Assembly (NCBI GenBank): GCA_964611035.1 | Contig: CAZSWT010000001.1 | Location: forward strand, 1 to 64,000 | Reading direction: 5' to 3' | Origin: B33-G16 sp964611035 | GTDB taxonomy: Bacteria; Desulfobacterota; DSM-4660; Desulfatiglandales; B25-G16 | Length of the DNA: 64,000 nt | In this document: one piece after another, positions 53,522 through 62,512 of the stretch | Numbering within the stretch: the first letter of the stretch is position 1 | Layout of the letters: every line of letters starts with the position of its first letter | Translations under genes and position numbers: made by a program | The notes under the pieces: generated by a model | Told to the model about the DNA's origin: nothing | Database searches by the model: none | The model's input: the letters and a program-made list of their open reading frames with translations, nothing else

Positions 53522-54655
53522 TTACATGCCCTCTCTTTTCATCAACACAAGATTCATTACTGAAAGCACCATAAACATTACAGTAAGAATAAGGTAGCTC
53601 GTCCACAGATTGGTCAGTCCAAGGTTCCGTAAATACAGGCCATTCAGAATATCTATAAAATATGTGGCAGGAACCGCATAGGTTATCATTTGTAATACCT
53701 CGGGCATATTCACCACAGGAAAGACAAAATCGGAAAGAAGAAGCGATGGAAGGTATGTGATCAATATCGCAAGAATATTGGCCACGAGCTGGGATTTAGT
53801 CACAATGGAAATAAGGAGCCCCAGACTAAGGGCCACTAAAAGATAAAGGGAGGATGCCAGCACCATCAGCCAGAAATTCGATCGCATGACTATACCAAAC
53901 AGGACCTGACCCATAAAAACAGCCACAAGCACATCAGCAATGCCTATCAGGAAATATGGAATAGCCTTGCCCGTTAAAAACTCCCCGGCCCTTATCGGCA
54001 GGGAAAGTATCGTTTCCATGGTGCCATTTTCATATTCCCTTGCCACCACCAACGAGGTCAACATTGCACCTACAATCATGATAATGATTGCAATAATTCC
54101 AGGGACAATGAAATTACGGCTCTCCAGATCCTCGTTGAACCAGACCCGTATTCGTGCCTCGACAGGTGGATTTATTTTCTCTTTTCCATGACGACTGAGA
54201 AAAGCAAGGAGACGACCACGGTTGTACCTTTCAACAAAGGCCGTAATGTAGCCCCTCGATATACCGGCAAAATTGGGATCACTCCCATCGAGCAGCACCT
54301 GGAGCGGTGTTTCACGGTCTGCCTTAATATCCCTGGTCCAGTCCGGGGGAATAATTATGGCCATGGTTGTACGTCCCTGGTCAAGGTATTCCGTGGCAGC
54401 AACTGTATCTGAAAGGTGCTGGATAACATTAAAATAAGAAGATGCGTCAAGTTTGCAAATAAAATCCCGGCTTAATTCGGTTTTATCATAATCGACTACC
54501 ACGGTTTTGACATTATCCACGTCCAGGCTAAGGGCATACCCAAATATTAAAATAAGCAAAAGGGGAATAATAAATGCTAAATAGAGACTTCTGAAGTCCC
54601 TGATCAGATGGTAAAACTCCTTTCGTGCAATGGCTTTGATATGTATGAGGTTCAA
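53522..54655 (-). CDS. ABC-2 type export permease (YbhS-like)
   Basis: 377 residues, same layout as the next permease: an N-terminal helix (about 18-42), an outer loop, then helices from about 175, with EYENGTMETILSLPIRAGEF as coupling motif. It is paralogous to the gene at 52399, so the channel is a heterodimer. It starts directly after the ABC ATPase stop. Confidence 0.9.
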   Translation of the reverse strand: MNLIHIKAIARKEFYHLIRDFRSLYLAFIIPLLLILIFGYALSLDVDNVKTVVVDYDKTELSRDFICKLDASSYFNVIQHLSDTVAATEYLDQGRTTMAIIIPPDWTRDIKADRETPLQVLLDGSDPNFAGISRGYITAFVERYNRGRLLAFLSRHGKEKINPPVEARIRVWFNEDLESRNFIVPGIIAIIIMIVGAMLTSLVVAREYENGTMETILSLPIRAGEFLTGKAIPYFLIGIADVLVAVFMGQVLFGIVMRSNFWLMVLASSLYLLVALSLGLLISIVTKSQLVANILAILITYLPSLLLSDFVFPVVNMPEVLQMITYAVPATYFIDILNGLYLRNLGLTNLWTSYLILTVMFMVLSVMNLVLMKREGM

Positions 54656-55411
54656 TTAGCTCTTTCTCCTTGACATCAACTGGATGAACACATCATTCAA
54701 GTCTGCGTCTGGTCGCTCTGGAAATATCTCGCAAATTATCTCTGATGGACTACCAGTGGCCACAATCTTTCCCTCGTTGATCATTATGATCTTCTGGCAG
54801 TTACGAGCCTCATCCATGTAGTGTGTGGTCACAAAAACCGTCATTCCATCCTGTGCAAGATGATCGATAAATTCCCAGAAATGCCGCCGGGTAATGGGAT
54901 CTACCCCTGAGGTAGGCTCATCCAGAAAAAGAATTTCAGGGCGGTGAAGCAGGGCGCAGCCCAAAGCCAGACGCTGGCGCCATCCAGGGGGTAACTCCCG
55001 AGTTATGCGGTGTCTGACATCTTGCAACTGGGTTATGTCAAGCACCCATTCGATCCGATCCTCCCACTGCTCGGATGGCAGGTTATAGACACCCAAATAA
55101 AAACGTATATTCTCAAAAGGCGTCATATCCGCGTAAAGGGAAAATTTCTGTGACATATACCCTATAGAATGCTTGATTTCCTCAGCCTCTGAGAAGATAT
55201 CATGACCCGCAACCCTTCCATATCCTGAAGTAGGGGTTATAATACCGCAGAGCATACGTATGGTGGTCGATTTTCCCGCACCGTTTGGACCCAGAAAACC
55301 GAAAATTTCCCCTCTCTTGACAGAGAAGGTAATCCTGTCAACAGCAACAAATCGGCCAAACCTCTTCTCTAAATTCTCAACATAAATAGCCTCAGAATCG
55401 GAAAGTATCAT
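54656..55411 (-). CDS. ABC exporter ATPase subunit with altered signature
   Basis: 251 residues. Walker A GPNGAGKST, Q-loop MSQKFSLY, Walker B LFLDEPTSGVDP and H-loop VTTHYMDEA are intact. The signature LSGGQ reads LPPGWRQRL, as in the C-terminal half of YbhF-type ATPases. Together with the gene at 55392 it forms an asymmetric ATPase pair. The two are fused in E. coli YbhF but separate here. It overlaps the upstream ATPase by 20 bp. Confidence 0.91.
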   Translation of the reverse strand: MILSDSEAIYVENLEKRFGRFVAVDRITFSVKRGEIFGFLGPNGAGKSTTIRMLCGIITPTSGYGRVAGHDIFSEAEEIKHSIGYMSQKFSLYADMTPFENIRFYLGVYNLPSEQWEDRIEWVLDITQLQDVRHRITRELPPGWRQRLALGCALLHRPEILFLDEPTSGVDPITRRHFWEFIDHLAQDGMTVFVTTHYMDEARNCQKIIMINEGKIVATGSPSEIICEIFPERPDADLNDVFIQLMSRRKS

Positions 55412-56195
55412 GTAAAAGCTCCTTATCTACCTCCTTTATACGATCGATTATTGCCTCCTCAAGGCTGGAAAAGTGGGATTGAATTTGTTTAGGGGTTGCC
55501 GTTAGAAAAATATGGGATTGATGCATAAGGGCCAGGTGATCACATTTTTCCCCCTCATCCAGATAGGCCGTTGAAATAAGGATTGTCATACCTTCCCGCT
55601 TCATTTCTGTGAGGATGTTCCAAAACTCCTGCCGAGATACGGGGTCAACACCATTAGTAGGCTCATCTAAAATAAGAACCCTTGGTTCATGAACCAGAAC
55701 ACAGGCCAAACCCAGCTTTTGCTTCATACCTCCGGAGAGCTCACCCGCCAGCCTTTCATAGAACGGAAAAAGGGTTGAAAAACCGAGATATCGCTTCCTT
55801 CTCCTGATTCTTTCAGGCCCGGATATACCGAAAATATCCATGAAAAAATCAAGATTTTCCCCAACCGTGAGATCCTTGTAAAGCCCAAAACGCTGGGGCA
55901 TATATCCTATCAAGTGCTTTATGCGTGCCCTTTGGGACACTACATCCAGTCCCTCTATTAAGATTCTGCCTGAAGATGGCCTGATCATCGTTGCTATCAT
56001 TCGAAGCAGTGTTGATTTTCCTGCTCCATCAGAACCTATCAGACCGAATATGCTGCCCTCTCTTACATGTAACGAAACATTTTTGACAGCATCGACGAGT
56101 CCAAAGTTCTTAGAAACTTTATTGACTTGAATAAGTGGGTTCTCGGGAGGTTTATCAGGTTTCATGTCCGACATGCCATTATCGTAACCAGGCAT
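55392..56195 (-). CDS. ABC exporter ATPase subunit
   Basis: 267 residues. Walker A GSDGAGKST, Q-loop MPQRFGLY, signature LSGGMKQKL, Walker B LILDEPTNGVDP and STAYLDEGEKC in the H-loop place (His replaced by Ala-Tyr context). It corresponds to the first half of YbhF. The N-terminal ~20 residues may be dispensable: an internal ATG at 56174 is another start. It overlaps the HlyD gene by 17 bp. Confidence 0.9.
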   Translation of the reverse strand: MPGYDNGMSDMKPDKPPENPLIQVNKVSKNFGLVDAVKNVSLHVREGSIFGLIGSDGAGKSTLLRMIATMIRPSSGRILIEGLDVVSQRARIKHLIGYMPQRFGLYKDLTVGENLDFFMDIFGISGPERIRRRKRYLGFSTLFPFYERLAGELSGGMKQKLGLACVLVHEPRVLILDEPTNGVDPVSRQEFWNILTEMKREGMTILISTAYLDEGEKCDHLALMHQSHIFLTATPKQIQSHFSSLEEAIIDRIKEVDKELLHDTFRF

Positions 56196-57345
56196 CAGCG
56201 GGCATTCCTGACTTTAATTCAAGGTCTGGATTTGGGATAAACACCTTGACAAGGTATACAAGTTTTACCCTTTCTTTTTGGGTCTGGATGATCTTCGGCG
56301 TGAATTCCCCCTCAGGTGAGATAAATGATACTGTTCCGCTATATATCTTATCAGGAAAGGTATCAACCTTTATATCAACTAACTGGCCTGGCTTGACCCT
56401 GCCGATTTCTTTCTCGCCAACAAATATCTTCAGATCAACAGAGGAAAGATCTGACAGAGACAACACGTCTCGTCCAGGTAAAACCACTTCGCCAGGCTCC
56501 ACATTCCGGCTGCTTATTACCCCATCAAAGGGTGCTCGTAATTGCGTATATCTCAGTTGAGTTTCAGCCACTTTAAGGGATGATTGAGCCATCTTAACCT
56601 GTGACGTGGCTGCCTCAACTTCTTTTTCTGCCGCCTTTATTTTCGTTAAATTATCTGTTGCCTGTCTGAGAACAGCCTTTCCCTCGGCAAGCCGAGCTCG
56701 TGCAGTCTGAATAGTTTCTTTTCTGACCCCCTCACGCAGCATATCAAACATTTCCTTGGCCTTTTCAAACTCTTTTACGGCGGTTTCGTATTTTAGTTTT
56801 ACAGCGTCCCATTCCCTCTCTGAAACAAGACTCTTTTGAAAGAGATTATCATACCGTTCCTTGTTTTTCTTTGCCTCTTCCATAACATCTTGAGCAGTCA
56901 AAAACGCCAGTCTGGCCCTCTCTATATCCTGCTCCCTATAACCGGCTTCCAACTCATGTAATTGTGAGCTCAGGGCCTGTACGCCTGCCGCAGCTCTTGC
57001 AATCTCATTCGGGAGTGTCTTCTTATAGAGCTCCAAAACTAACACCAGCTTCTGCACATTTTTTATGGAATTCTCTAAACCGGCCTGTGCCTGTTCATAT
57101 CGTGCCTTGTATTCGGATTGGTCAAGGGATGCCAGGAGCTGATCCCTTTTAACAAATTCACCTCCATTCACCAAGACTTCAACAATTCGGCCACTTACCT
57201 GAAAGCCAAGCTCCGCCTGTTTTGCCTCAATGGTACCGGAGTAGTACAACTCCTTCATCTGTAAATTTCTCTGACCATTGTACACAAGGAGGCCTACACC
57301 AAAAAGCAGGCAAAAAAATAGTATTGCGATAACCTTCTTCTTCAA
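56179..57345 (-). CDS. HlyD/MFP-family periplasmic adaptor
   Basis: 388 residues with a TTG start. An N-terminal signal anchor (about 4-23) leads to a biotinyl-lipoyl half-domain (GTIEAKQAELGFQVSGRIVE), a long alpha-hairpin coiled coil (about 75-240), the second lipoyl half (TQLRYTQLRAPFDGVISSRN), and a beta-barrel (VDLKIFVGEKEIGRV). Such adaptors link inner-membrane exporters to an outer-membrane channel. It is the first gene of the exporter operon (YbhG-like). No TolC or regulator gene is next to it. Confidence 0.93.
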   Translation of the reverse strand: MKKKVIAILFFCLLFGVGLLVYNGQRNLQMKELYYSGTIEAKQAELGFQVSGRIVEVLVNGGEFVKRDQLLASLDQSEYKARYEQAQAGLENSIKNVQKLVLVLELYKKTLPNEIARAAAGVQALSSQLHELEAGYREQDIERARLAFLTAQDVMEEAKKNKERYDNLFQKSLVSEREWDAVKLKYETAVKEFEKAKEMFDMLREGVRKETIQTARARLAEGKAVLRQATDNLTKIKAAEKEVEAATSQVKMAQSSLKVAETQLRYTQLRAPFDGVISSRNVEPGEVVLPGRDVLSLSDLSSVDLKIFVGEKEIGRVKPGQLVDIKVDTFPDKIYSGTVSFISPEGEFTPKIIQTQKERVKLVYLVKVFIPNPDLELKSGMPADAWLR

Positions 57346-57449
57346 ACCGGTACCCCCAAAGAGAACTTTTATACCATTTCATGCAATTATAATGCAATGC
57401 GAAATGTACCTCAACACCAAAGGACCTTTTTAGGTATCAGGTTCCACTA

Positions 57450-58004
57450 TTACTGCAGCAAAGCTTGTTTATTGCGTTGAGTATAACCTATAATCTTTTC
57501 AACAAGCATATTCCGATTTTGTCCTGATATATATATCAAACGAACATCATCACGTTCCTTTATTTTTTGAATAAAAGGATCACCTTTTTGGGCTATCGAG
57601 CCGATTATCCAATTTTGTAAGGGCAACACCCTCATTAGAGCATCCCTAAACAGCAAAGAGAAGCACTCCATCTTACCAATCTCATCAATCACCACGATCA
57701 CATCTTTCCCTCTGGGCATTATAGAGGGAATGGCAATATTGTCTATATCTTCAATATTAATCCCATATTTGCCCACCCTATATTCGCTCCTAATAGATTT
57801 GTGCGCTAGAATGCCTTCCCTTCCATCCAAGGTATTTATAGAAAAACCCACCCTTCTGCCTCTCTCTTTTATCTCCCTGGTAAAAAAGCCAGTTACAGGC
57901 TCCTCCATTCTATTGATAATCTTTTCTATTAAGGTTGATTTTCCGCATCCAGGTGGGCCAGTGATAAGCATATTCCTTTTTTTCATTGTGAAGAGTGTCT
58001 TCAT
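57450..58004 (-). CDS. THEP1-like nucleoside triphosphatase
   Basis: 184 residues. Walker A GPPGCGKSTL (about 16-25), EEPVTGFFTREIKERGRRVG and Walker B VIVVIDEIGKMEC match the NTPase_1/THEP1 family, known in vitro as slow NTPases with adenylate-kinase-like fold; the cellular role is unknown. It overlaps the methyltransferase gene by 4 bp (ATGA) and so is translated with it. The pairing of this NTPase with a CheR-type enzyme is unusual. Confidence 0.9.
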   Translation of the reverse strand: MKTLFTMKKRNMLITGPPGCGKSTLIEKIINRMEEPVTGFFTREIKERGRRVGFSINTLDGREGILAHKSIRSEYRVGKYGINIEDIDNIAIPSIMPRGKDVIVVIDEIGKMECFSLLFRDALMRVLPLQNWIIGSIAQKGDPFIQKIKERDDVRLIYISGQNRNMLVEKIIGYTQRNKQALLQ

Positions 58005-58798
58005 GTCTTTCTAAAAATATAGGGTTGGCCATGAAAAGGTACAAAATTGTTTGATTCGAAAGGTAATTTCTCATGGCTGCCTATGATCAAAAACCCACCC
58101 TGCGTCAGACTATTCACTACCTTCCGAAACGCAGGCTGCTTGATCTCATCTCTGTAGTAAGTAAGGAGATTGTTCCTTAGAAAAATTATTTGAAAATTAT
58201 TCTCTTCAAAATTATGCAACATATTGTGCACTTTCCAGGAAATTCCTTTTTGTAAAGATGGGTTTATTCTGAATACGTTTTCATCTTCTTGAAAAATAAA
58301 ATAGATTTCTCTCAATTCCTGTCCTACCTCTTTCATACTACTTATAGCATATATTCTCTCCCGAGCTCTTCTGAGATAGACCGGGTTGATATCTGTTGCC
58401 CATACCTCAATCTCTGGCATATAGTCAAACCGACTGCGCAGAGTTTCCCACAGCATCTTCATGCTGTACACCTCCTCGCCACAGGCACAGCCAGCATCCC
58501 AAAATTTTACCTTCTCTCTGTTTTCACGTATAATTTCAGGCACTATCTGATCTTCTATTATTTTCCAAAGCATACGGTCACGAAAAAAGCGGCTTACAGA
58601 AACTGTCATTAAGCATTCACACTGCTGCCTAACACCCTCATCCCTCTCTAAAATATGAAAATATTCATCTACACTTCTGCATCCAAGCTGCTGCATATGC
58701 CTGCTAATTCTCTTTTTAACCCCTTTTCGCACTCTCCTGTAACCATCCCAAGAGTAGCAGAAATAATCAAGAAGTTGACGAAATTGTAAATCATCCAT
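58001..58798 (-). CDS. CheR-type protein methyltransferase
   Basis: 265 residues. N-terminal CheR helical domain (about 1-75), then a SAM-binding domain: SVSRFFRDRMLW, WDAGCACGEEVYSMKM (SAM loop), EVWATDINPVYLRRAR and IIFLRNNLLTYY. Classical CheR uses IIFCRN; here the Cys is Leu. It would methylate glutamates of a chemoreceptor-like protein, but no che gene is near, and CheR homologues outside chemotaxis exist. It is the first gene of a two-gene unit. Confidence 0.87.
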   Translation of the reverse strand: MDDLQFRQLLDYFCYSWDGYRRVRKGVKKRISRHMQQLGCRSVDEYFHILERDEGVRQQCECLMTVSVSRFFRDRMLWKIIEDQIVPEIIRENREKVKFWDAGCACGEEVYSMKMLWETLRSRFDYMPEIEVWATDINPVYLRRARERIYAISSMKEVGQELREIYFIFQEDENVFRINPSLQKGISWKVHNMLHNFEENNFQIIFLRNNLLTYYRDEIKQPAFRKVVNSLTQGGFLIIGSHEKLPFESNNFVPFHGQPYIFRKT

Positions 58799-58887
58799 AA
58801 GGTACTCTTATTATATAGCAGAAAATATTTTACGTATATGACATAATAAAATCATGTAATTATTTACTTTAATAAAACTATTTAACA

Positions 58888-59907
58888 ATGCATAAATCTT
58901 TACTTTTTAAGCCACTTGAAAATAATGTCATTCAATGTCAAATATGCCAGCGGCGTTGTAAGATAGCTCCTGGAAAAAAAGGGTTCTGTAAAACTCGAAA
59001 AAATATAAACGGAGAACTCTATTCCTTAACTTATGCGAAGGTTTCATCAATGCGGGTTTCTCCAATAGAAATAAAACCTCTCTTCCATTTTTACCCCGGA
59101 AGCAAATGGCTTTCCCTGGGCTCTCTGGGGTGTAACTTCATGTGTCCTGGATGTCAAAACTGGGGAATTTCCCACGCAGACATTGATAAAGAAATCACAT
59201 TCACCGAATATATCTCACCTGAAAAGGTAGTTCAGCTCGCAATAAAAGATAACTGTAAAGGCATTTCCTGGACATATAATGAGCCTACCCTTTCCTTAGA
59301 ATACACACTGGATACAGCAAAATTAGCCAAGGACCAAGGCCTGCTAACAAACTATGTAACAAATGGCTATATTACTCCAGAGGCCATGAATCTTCTCGGC
59401 CCCTATTTAGACGCTTACAGGGTCGACCTAAAAGGATTTTCTTCCCATACCTATAAAAGGATTGCAAATATTTCAAATTTTGAAGGAATCTTAAAAATCA
59501 TAAAAATGGCCAAATATAAATGGAATATGCATATTGAGATTATCACTAACCTTACGCCCGGATACAATGATAATGAAGAGGAGTTACATGCTATGGCACG
59601 GTGGATTGCAGATCAGATGGGGACTGAAACCCCCTGGCATATCACGAGATTCTTTCCCCACTTTAAATTATCCCACTGTGATTATACATCCATACCCGCG
59701 CTGGAACAAGCCAGACAAATTGGCATGGATAAAGGACTGAAATATGTGTATCTCGGAAATGTTCCTGGTCATTTAGCAGAAAATACCTACTGCCCCCAAT
59801 GCGGAAAACTGCTCATTGAAAGACGAAATTACCAAATACTAAAATATAACTTGAAAGGAAATAAATGTAAATTTTGCAATCAGACAATAGCCGGATATTT
59901 TGAATAG
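58888..59907 (+). CDS. amrS: AmmeMemoRadiSam-system radical SAM enzyme
   Basis: 339 residues. An N-terminal zinc-type cluster (CQICQRRCKIAPGKKGFC) precedes the radical SAM C-x3-C-x2-C (CNFMCPGCQNW, about 88-98). SWTYNEPTLSLEY, DAYRVDLKGF and TRFFPHFKLSHC follow, with a C-terminal zinc finger (CPQCGKL...CKFCNQ). AmrS belongs with AmmeMemoRadiSam A/B partners, which are not in the window. It generates a 5'-deoxyadenosyl radical; the substrate is not established. It is divergent from the CheR-like gene. Confidence 0.93.
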   Translation: MHKSLLFKPLENNVIQCQICQRRCKIAPGKKGFCKTRKNINGELYSLTYAKVSSMRVSPIEIKPLFHFYPGSKWLSLGSLGCNFMCPGCQNWGISHADIDKEITFTEYISPEKVVQLAIKDNCKGISWTYNEPTLSLEYTLDTAKLAKDQGLLTNYVTNGYITPEAMNLLGPYLDAYRVDLKGFSSHTYKRIANISNFEGILKIIKMAKYKWNMHIEIITNLTPGYNDNEEELHAMARWIADQMGTETPWHITRFFPHFKLSHCDYTSIPALEQARQIGMDKGLKYVYLGNVPGHLAENTYCPQCGKLLIERRNYQILKYNLKGNKCKFCNQTIAGYFE

Positions 59908-60111
59908 TCCTCTAACGCCACTAAGAATATTTTATACATACCCCCTAAAAATCTCTCATACATCTTCCAGTCAACGATCCCGCCCTTCCGAGCAGGGCTT
60001 GAGAAAAAGAAACAATTCATTAGCCTCCTTCATCCTCACTCTTACGGGTGGGGTATTAAAGGGCGGCGGCAAACAGTTAATTTTCATTATTTAGTAAAAA
60101 TTTTTTCATTT

Positions 60112-60162
60112 TTGACTTGACTTTCAGTAAAATTTACAGTACCTATACCAATAAAACTGTAA
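60112..60162 (+). promoter_or_regulatory. lexA promoter with candidate LexA operator
   Basis: TTGACT (60112-60117), 17 bp spacer and TACAGT (60135-60140) form the core promoter. A perfect inverted repeat, TTACAGT-N15-ACTGTAA (60134-60140 and 60156-60162), covers the -10 and start region, where an autorepressor would bind. It is not the E. coli CTGT-N8-ACAG spacing. AAGGAGG (60174-60180) precedes the ATG. Confidence 0.55.
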
Positions 60163-60186
60163 GTTTTGCTATAAAAGGAGGGGGCT

Positions 60187-60792
60187 ATGAAACTGACGGA
60201 AAAGCAGAAGGCATTTCTGAGATATATCTCCCATTATATGGAAGACTGGGGTCGATCTCCCAGCTTTGAAGAGATATGCTCCCATTTCGGCTTCTCCTCT
60301 TACAACACAGTCACTACGTATCTCAAAACCTTGGAATGGAAAGGCTATATCCGTCTTCCCAACAAAAAGAACCAAAAGCGAGCCATTGAGGTGATTAGTC
60401 CTGTGGAAACCAGACGGCTCGAGTTTCCCCTGCTGGGAAGGGTGGCAGCAGGAAAACCTATCGAGGCAGTGGAAGAGGTGGGTGCAATTGAAGTCCCCCC
60501 ATCCATGGCTGGACAGGGAGACCACTTTGTCCTCCAGGTCAGAGGGGATTCCATGAAAGAGGATGGGATACTGGACAGGGATTTCATCGTGGTTAGAAAG
60601 CAGCCGACGGCCGAAAACGGCCAGACCGTGGTGGCCCTGATCAACAATGAGGCCACTGTTAAGAAATATTACAAGCAGGAAAATTATGTGGAACTCCGCC
60701 CCTCTCACACGGATATGGAATCCATCATCGTCAAAGAGGGAGATCTCCGGATTGAGGGAAGGGTTGTGGGGATTATGAGACATTATAAATAA
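60187..60792 (+). CDS. lexA: LexA repressor
   Basis: 201 residues. A winged HTH (about 1-65: PSFEEICSHFGFSSYNTVTT) is followed by an autoprotease domain: cleavage site A88-G89 in GRVAAGKPIE, catalytic Ser122 in RGDSMKEDGI and Lys159 in NNEATVKKYY. RecA-stimulated self-cleavage releases SOS genes. The recognition helix differs from the E. coli form, in line with a different operator. It heads the imuB-dnaE2 cassette, as in lexA-imuB-dnaE2 operons of other Gram-negatives. The DNA from here on is more GC-rich than most of the window. Confidence 0.95.
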   Translation: MKLTEKQKAFLRYISHYMEDWGRSPSFEEICSHFGFSSYNTVTTYLKTLEWKGYIRLPNKKNQKRAIEVISPVETRRLEFPLLGRVAAGKPIEAVEEVGAIEVPPSMAGQGDHFVLQVRGDSMKEDGILDRDFIVVRKQPTAENGQTVVALINNEATVKKYYKQENYVELRPSHTDMESIIVKEGDLRIEGRVVGIMRHYK

Positions 60793-60889
60793 GGAAGGCG
60801 CAAGGCCGCTTGAGACAATCTAACTATGCAAATCTCTTTAAATGAAGTACTCCTCGAATGAAAAGCCATAAAAAGCTTTAGGCCTTCCT

Positions 60890-61050
60890 TATAATTCCAA
60901 ATTCCAAATTCAAAATACCAAATGAAATCCAAATGCCTAAATGCCAAAGCCTAGAGATATGAAGGGTCTGCTTTGAATTTTGACATTAGACATTTGAGAT
61001 TTATTGAGGCTTTGAACTTTGATATTTGACATTCCCTAACAATGGTCTTG
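60890..61050. repeat. AAATTCCAAA / AATGCC spacer element
   Basis: Words such as AATTCCAAATTCCAAATTC and AAATGCCTAAATGCCAAA on the left and TTTGACATTAGACATTTGAG on the right repeat those of 52151-52330 and 62325-62460. No gene lies in 60793-61116. Confidence 0.5.
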
Positions 61051-61116
61051 AATTCAGAGAAAATAAACTGCTACTGGTTGTAAAAGCTGATCGACATTGA
61101 ATACGAGGGCTAAACT

Positions 61117-62280
61117 GTGTATCGTCACATTATTCACATCCATATCCCAGCCTTTCCCATCGCTGTGGCGCGGATATCCCAGCCAGAGCTCAGAGATCGC
61201 CCTGTGGCAATGGCCCCGCCTCACTCAGAACGGGCGCTTATTCTCTCTGTCTCACCTGAGGCCCGCAAGGAAGGCATTTTTAAGGGCATGCCTATCGGAA
61301 AGGCCATAAAATTCTGCCCTGATTTGACTGTCTTACCCCCCAACCAGAGCCTCACAGGAAAGGCTTGCAATGTCTTAGCCAAGGTGGTGGCATACTACAC
61401 ACCTCTCTGGGAACCATCCCGACCAGGACATATCTATATGGATGTAACAGGGACGGATCGCCTCTGGGGGAGGGCAAAAGATACGGCTAGCCGCCTCAGA
61501 AGCGAAATCAAAGAGCATTTATGTCTCTTAGGGATGGTAGGCGTGTCTGGGAATAAGATGGTTTCCAGCATCGCCTCCAGGATTGGCTCATCCGAAGGAG
61601 TACTGGATGTGGATCACGGCCAGGAGTCCTCATTTATGGCTCCTCTAAGGACAAGTTTCCTGCCCGGCATAGGCCATGTTCGAAGAAAAATCCTTCTGGA
61701 AGAACTGAATATTTCCTTGGTCCGGGAGATAGCCACCCTCGATATAGGTATTCTAAAGCTTGTTTTTGGTCGACAGGCCTATGTGATCCATCAGCGGGCC
61801 CTTGGAATAGACCCCACCCCGGTGTATCCTCCCCGCATGGAACCCACGATAGCCGAGGAGTTCACCATTCCCCATGACACCAACGATGACAATAAACTGC
61901 TGAGAATCCTTTACAGGTTGGTGGAAAGGTGCTCGCATCAGCTTCTGAGCAGGTCACTGTGCCCCCGCAAGGCAGGGTTGATCTTTAGGTACACAGACCA
62001 TAAAGAGGTCACGCGCTGCATCAATCTTTCCAGTGTGAGCTTCTGGGATTTCGAACTCTATGCACCTCTGGAAAGGATTTTTTTAAAGGCCTATCACCGT
62101 CGAGTAAGGGTAAGATTCATGAAGGTGTGGTTTCAGGACTTCTCTCCTCCTCCTTCACAGCTCTCACTTTTTCCCACAAGCTCCCCTCTCACGGATAAAA
62201 AGGTACTGACGTTCCAGACCCTGAACCATATTAGGGAGAGGTATGGAGATGAGGCGATCAAATATGGCAGAGCAGCGTGA
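61117..62280 (+). CDS. imuB: ImuB-like Y-family polymerase homologue, catalytically inactive
   Basis: 387 residues with a GTG start (GAGGG ahead). The DinB fold is clear (VSPEARKEGIFKGMPIGKA, VGVSGNKMVSSIASRIGS, LRTSFLPGIGHVRRKIL). The metal ligands are lost: the first D-x-D stretch reads HIHIPAFPIAV and the S-x-D-E box reads MDVTGTD. This loss is the ImuB signature; ImuB recruits ImuC/DnaE2 to damaged DNA. The C-terminus has a possible clamp-binding stretch, QLSLFP. It lies between lexA and the DnaE-like gene; the third classical member, imuA, is not seen in the window. Confidence 0.86.
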   Translation: MYRHIIHIHIPAFPIAVARISQPELRDRPVAMAPPHSERALILSVSPEARKEGIFKGMPIGKAIKFCPDLTVLPPNQSLTGKACNVLAKVVAYYTPLWEPSRPGHIYMDVTGTDRLWGRAKDTASRLRSEIKEHLCLLGMVGVSGNKMVSSIASRIGSSEGVLDVDHGQESSFMAPLRTSFLPGIGHVRRKILLEELNISLVREIATLDIGILKLVFGRQAYVIHQRALGIDPTPVYPPRMEPTIAEEFTIPHDTNDDNKLLRILYRLVERCSHQLLSRSLCPRKAGLIFRYTDHKEVTRCINLSSVSFWDFELYAPLERIFLKAYHRRVRVRFMKVWFQDFSPPPSQLSLFPTSSPLTDKKVLTFQTLNHIRERYGDEAIKYGRAA

Positions 62281-62324
62281 TACCCATCCGTTATCCTAAT
62301 GGGACAGATGGAAAACATGGAAAA

Positions 62325-62460
62325 ATTTTAAATGACAAAATCTTCACCCTGTTAGATAAAGGGTTTTCATCTTTAATTAAGGTATTCTTGTATCATTTCT
62401 TTGGCATTTGGACTTTATCATTTATTTGAACTTTGAGCTTTGACATTTGTCATTTGCTCA
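62325..62460. repeat. AAATGACAAAATC / TTGACATTTGTCATTT spacer element
   Basis: The left part AAATGACAAAATCTTCACCC matches the start of the element at 52151 (TCAAATCTTCACCCTGT), and the right end has TTTGACATTTGTCATTTGCT. It fills the gap between imuB and the polymerase gene. Confidence 0.55.
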
Positions 62461-62512
62461 TCCTGCGCCCTGTGCCTTATGCCTTCGGCCTATTAACTAT
62501 GAGCTATAAACC

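Noticed and set aside
60169..60783. Long minus-strand ORF opposite lexA
   Set aside because: A shadow of lexA with no ribosome site or recognisable motif.
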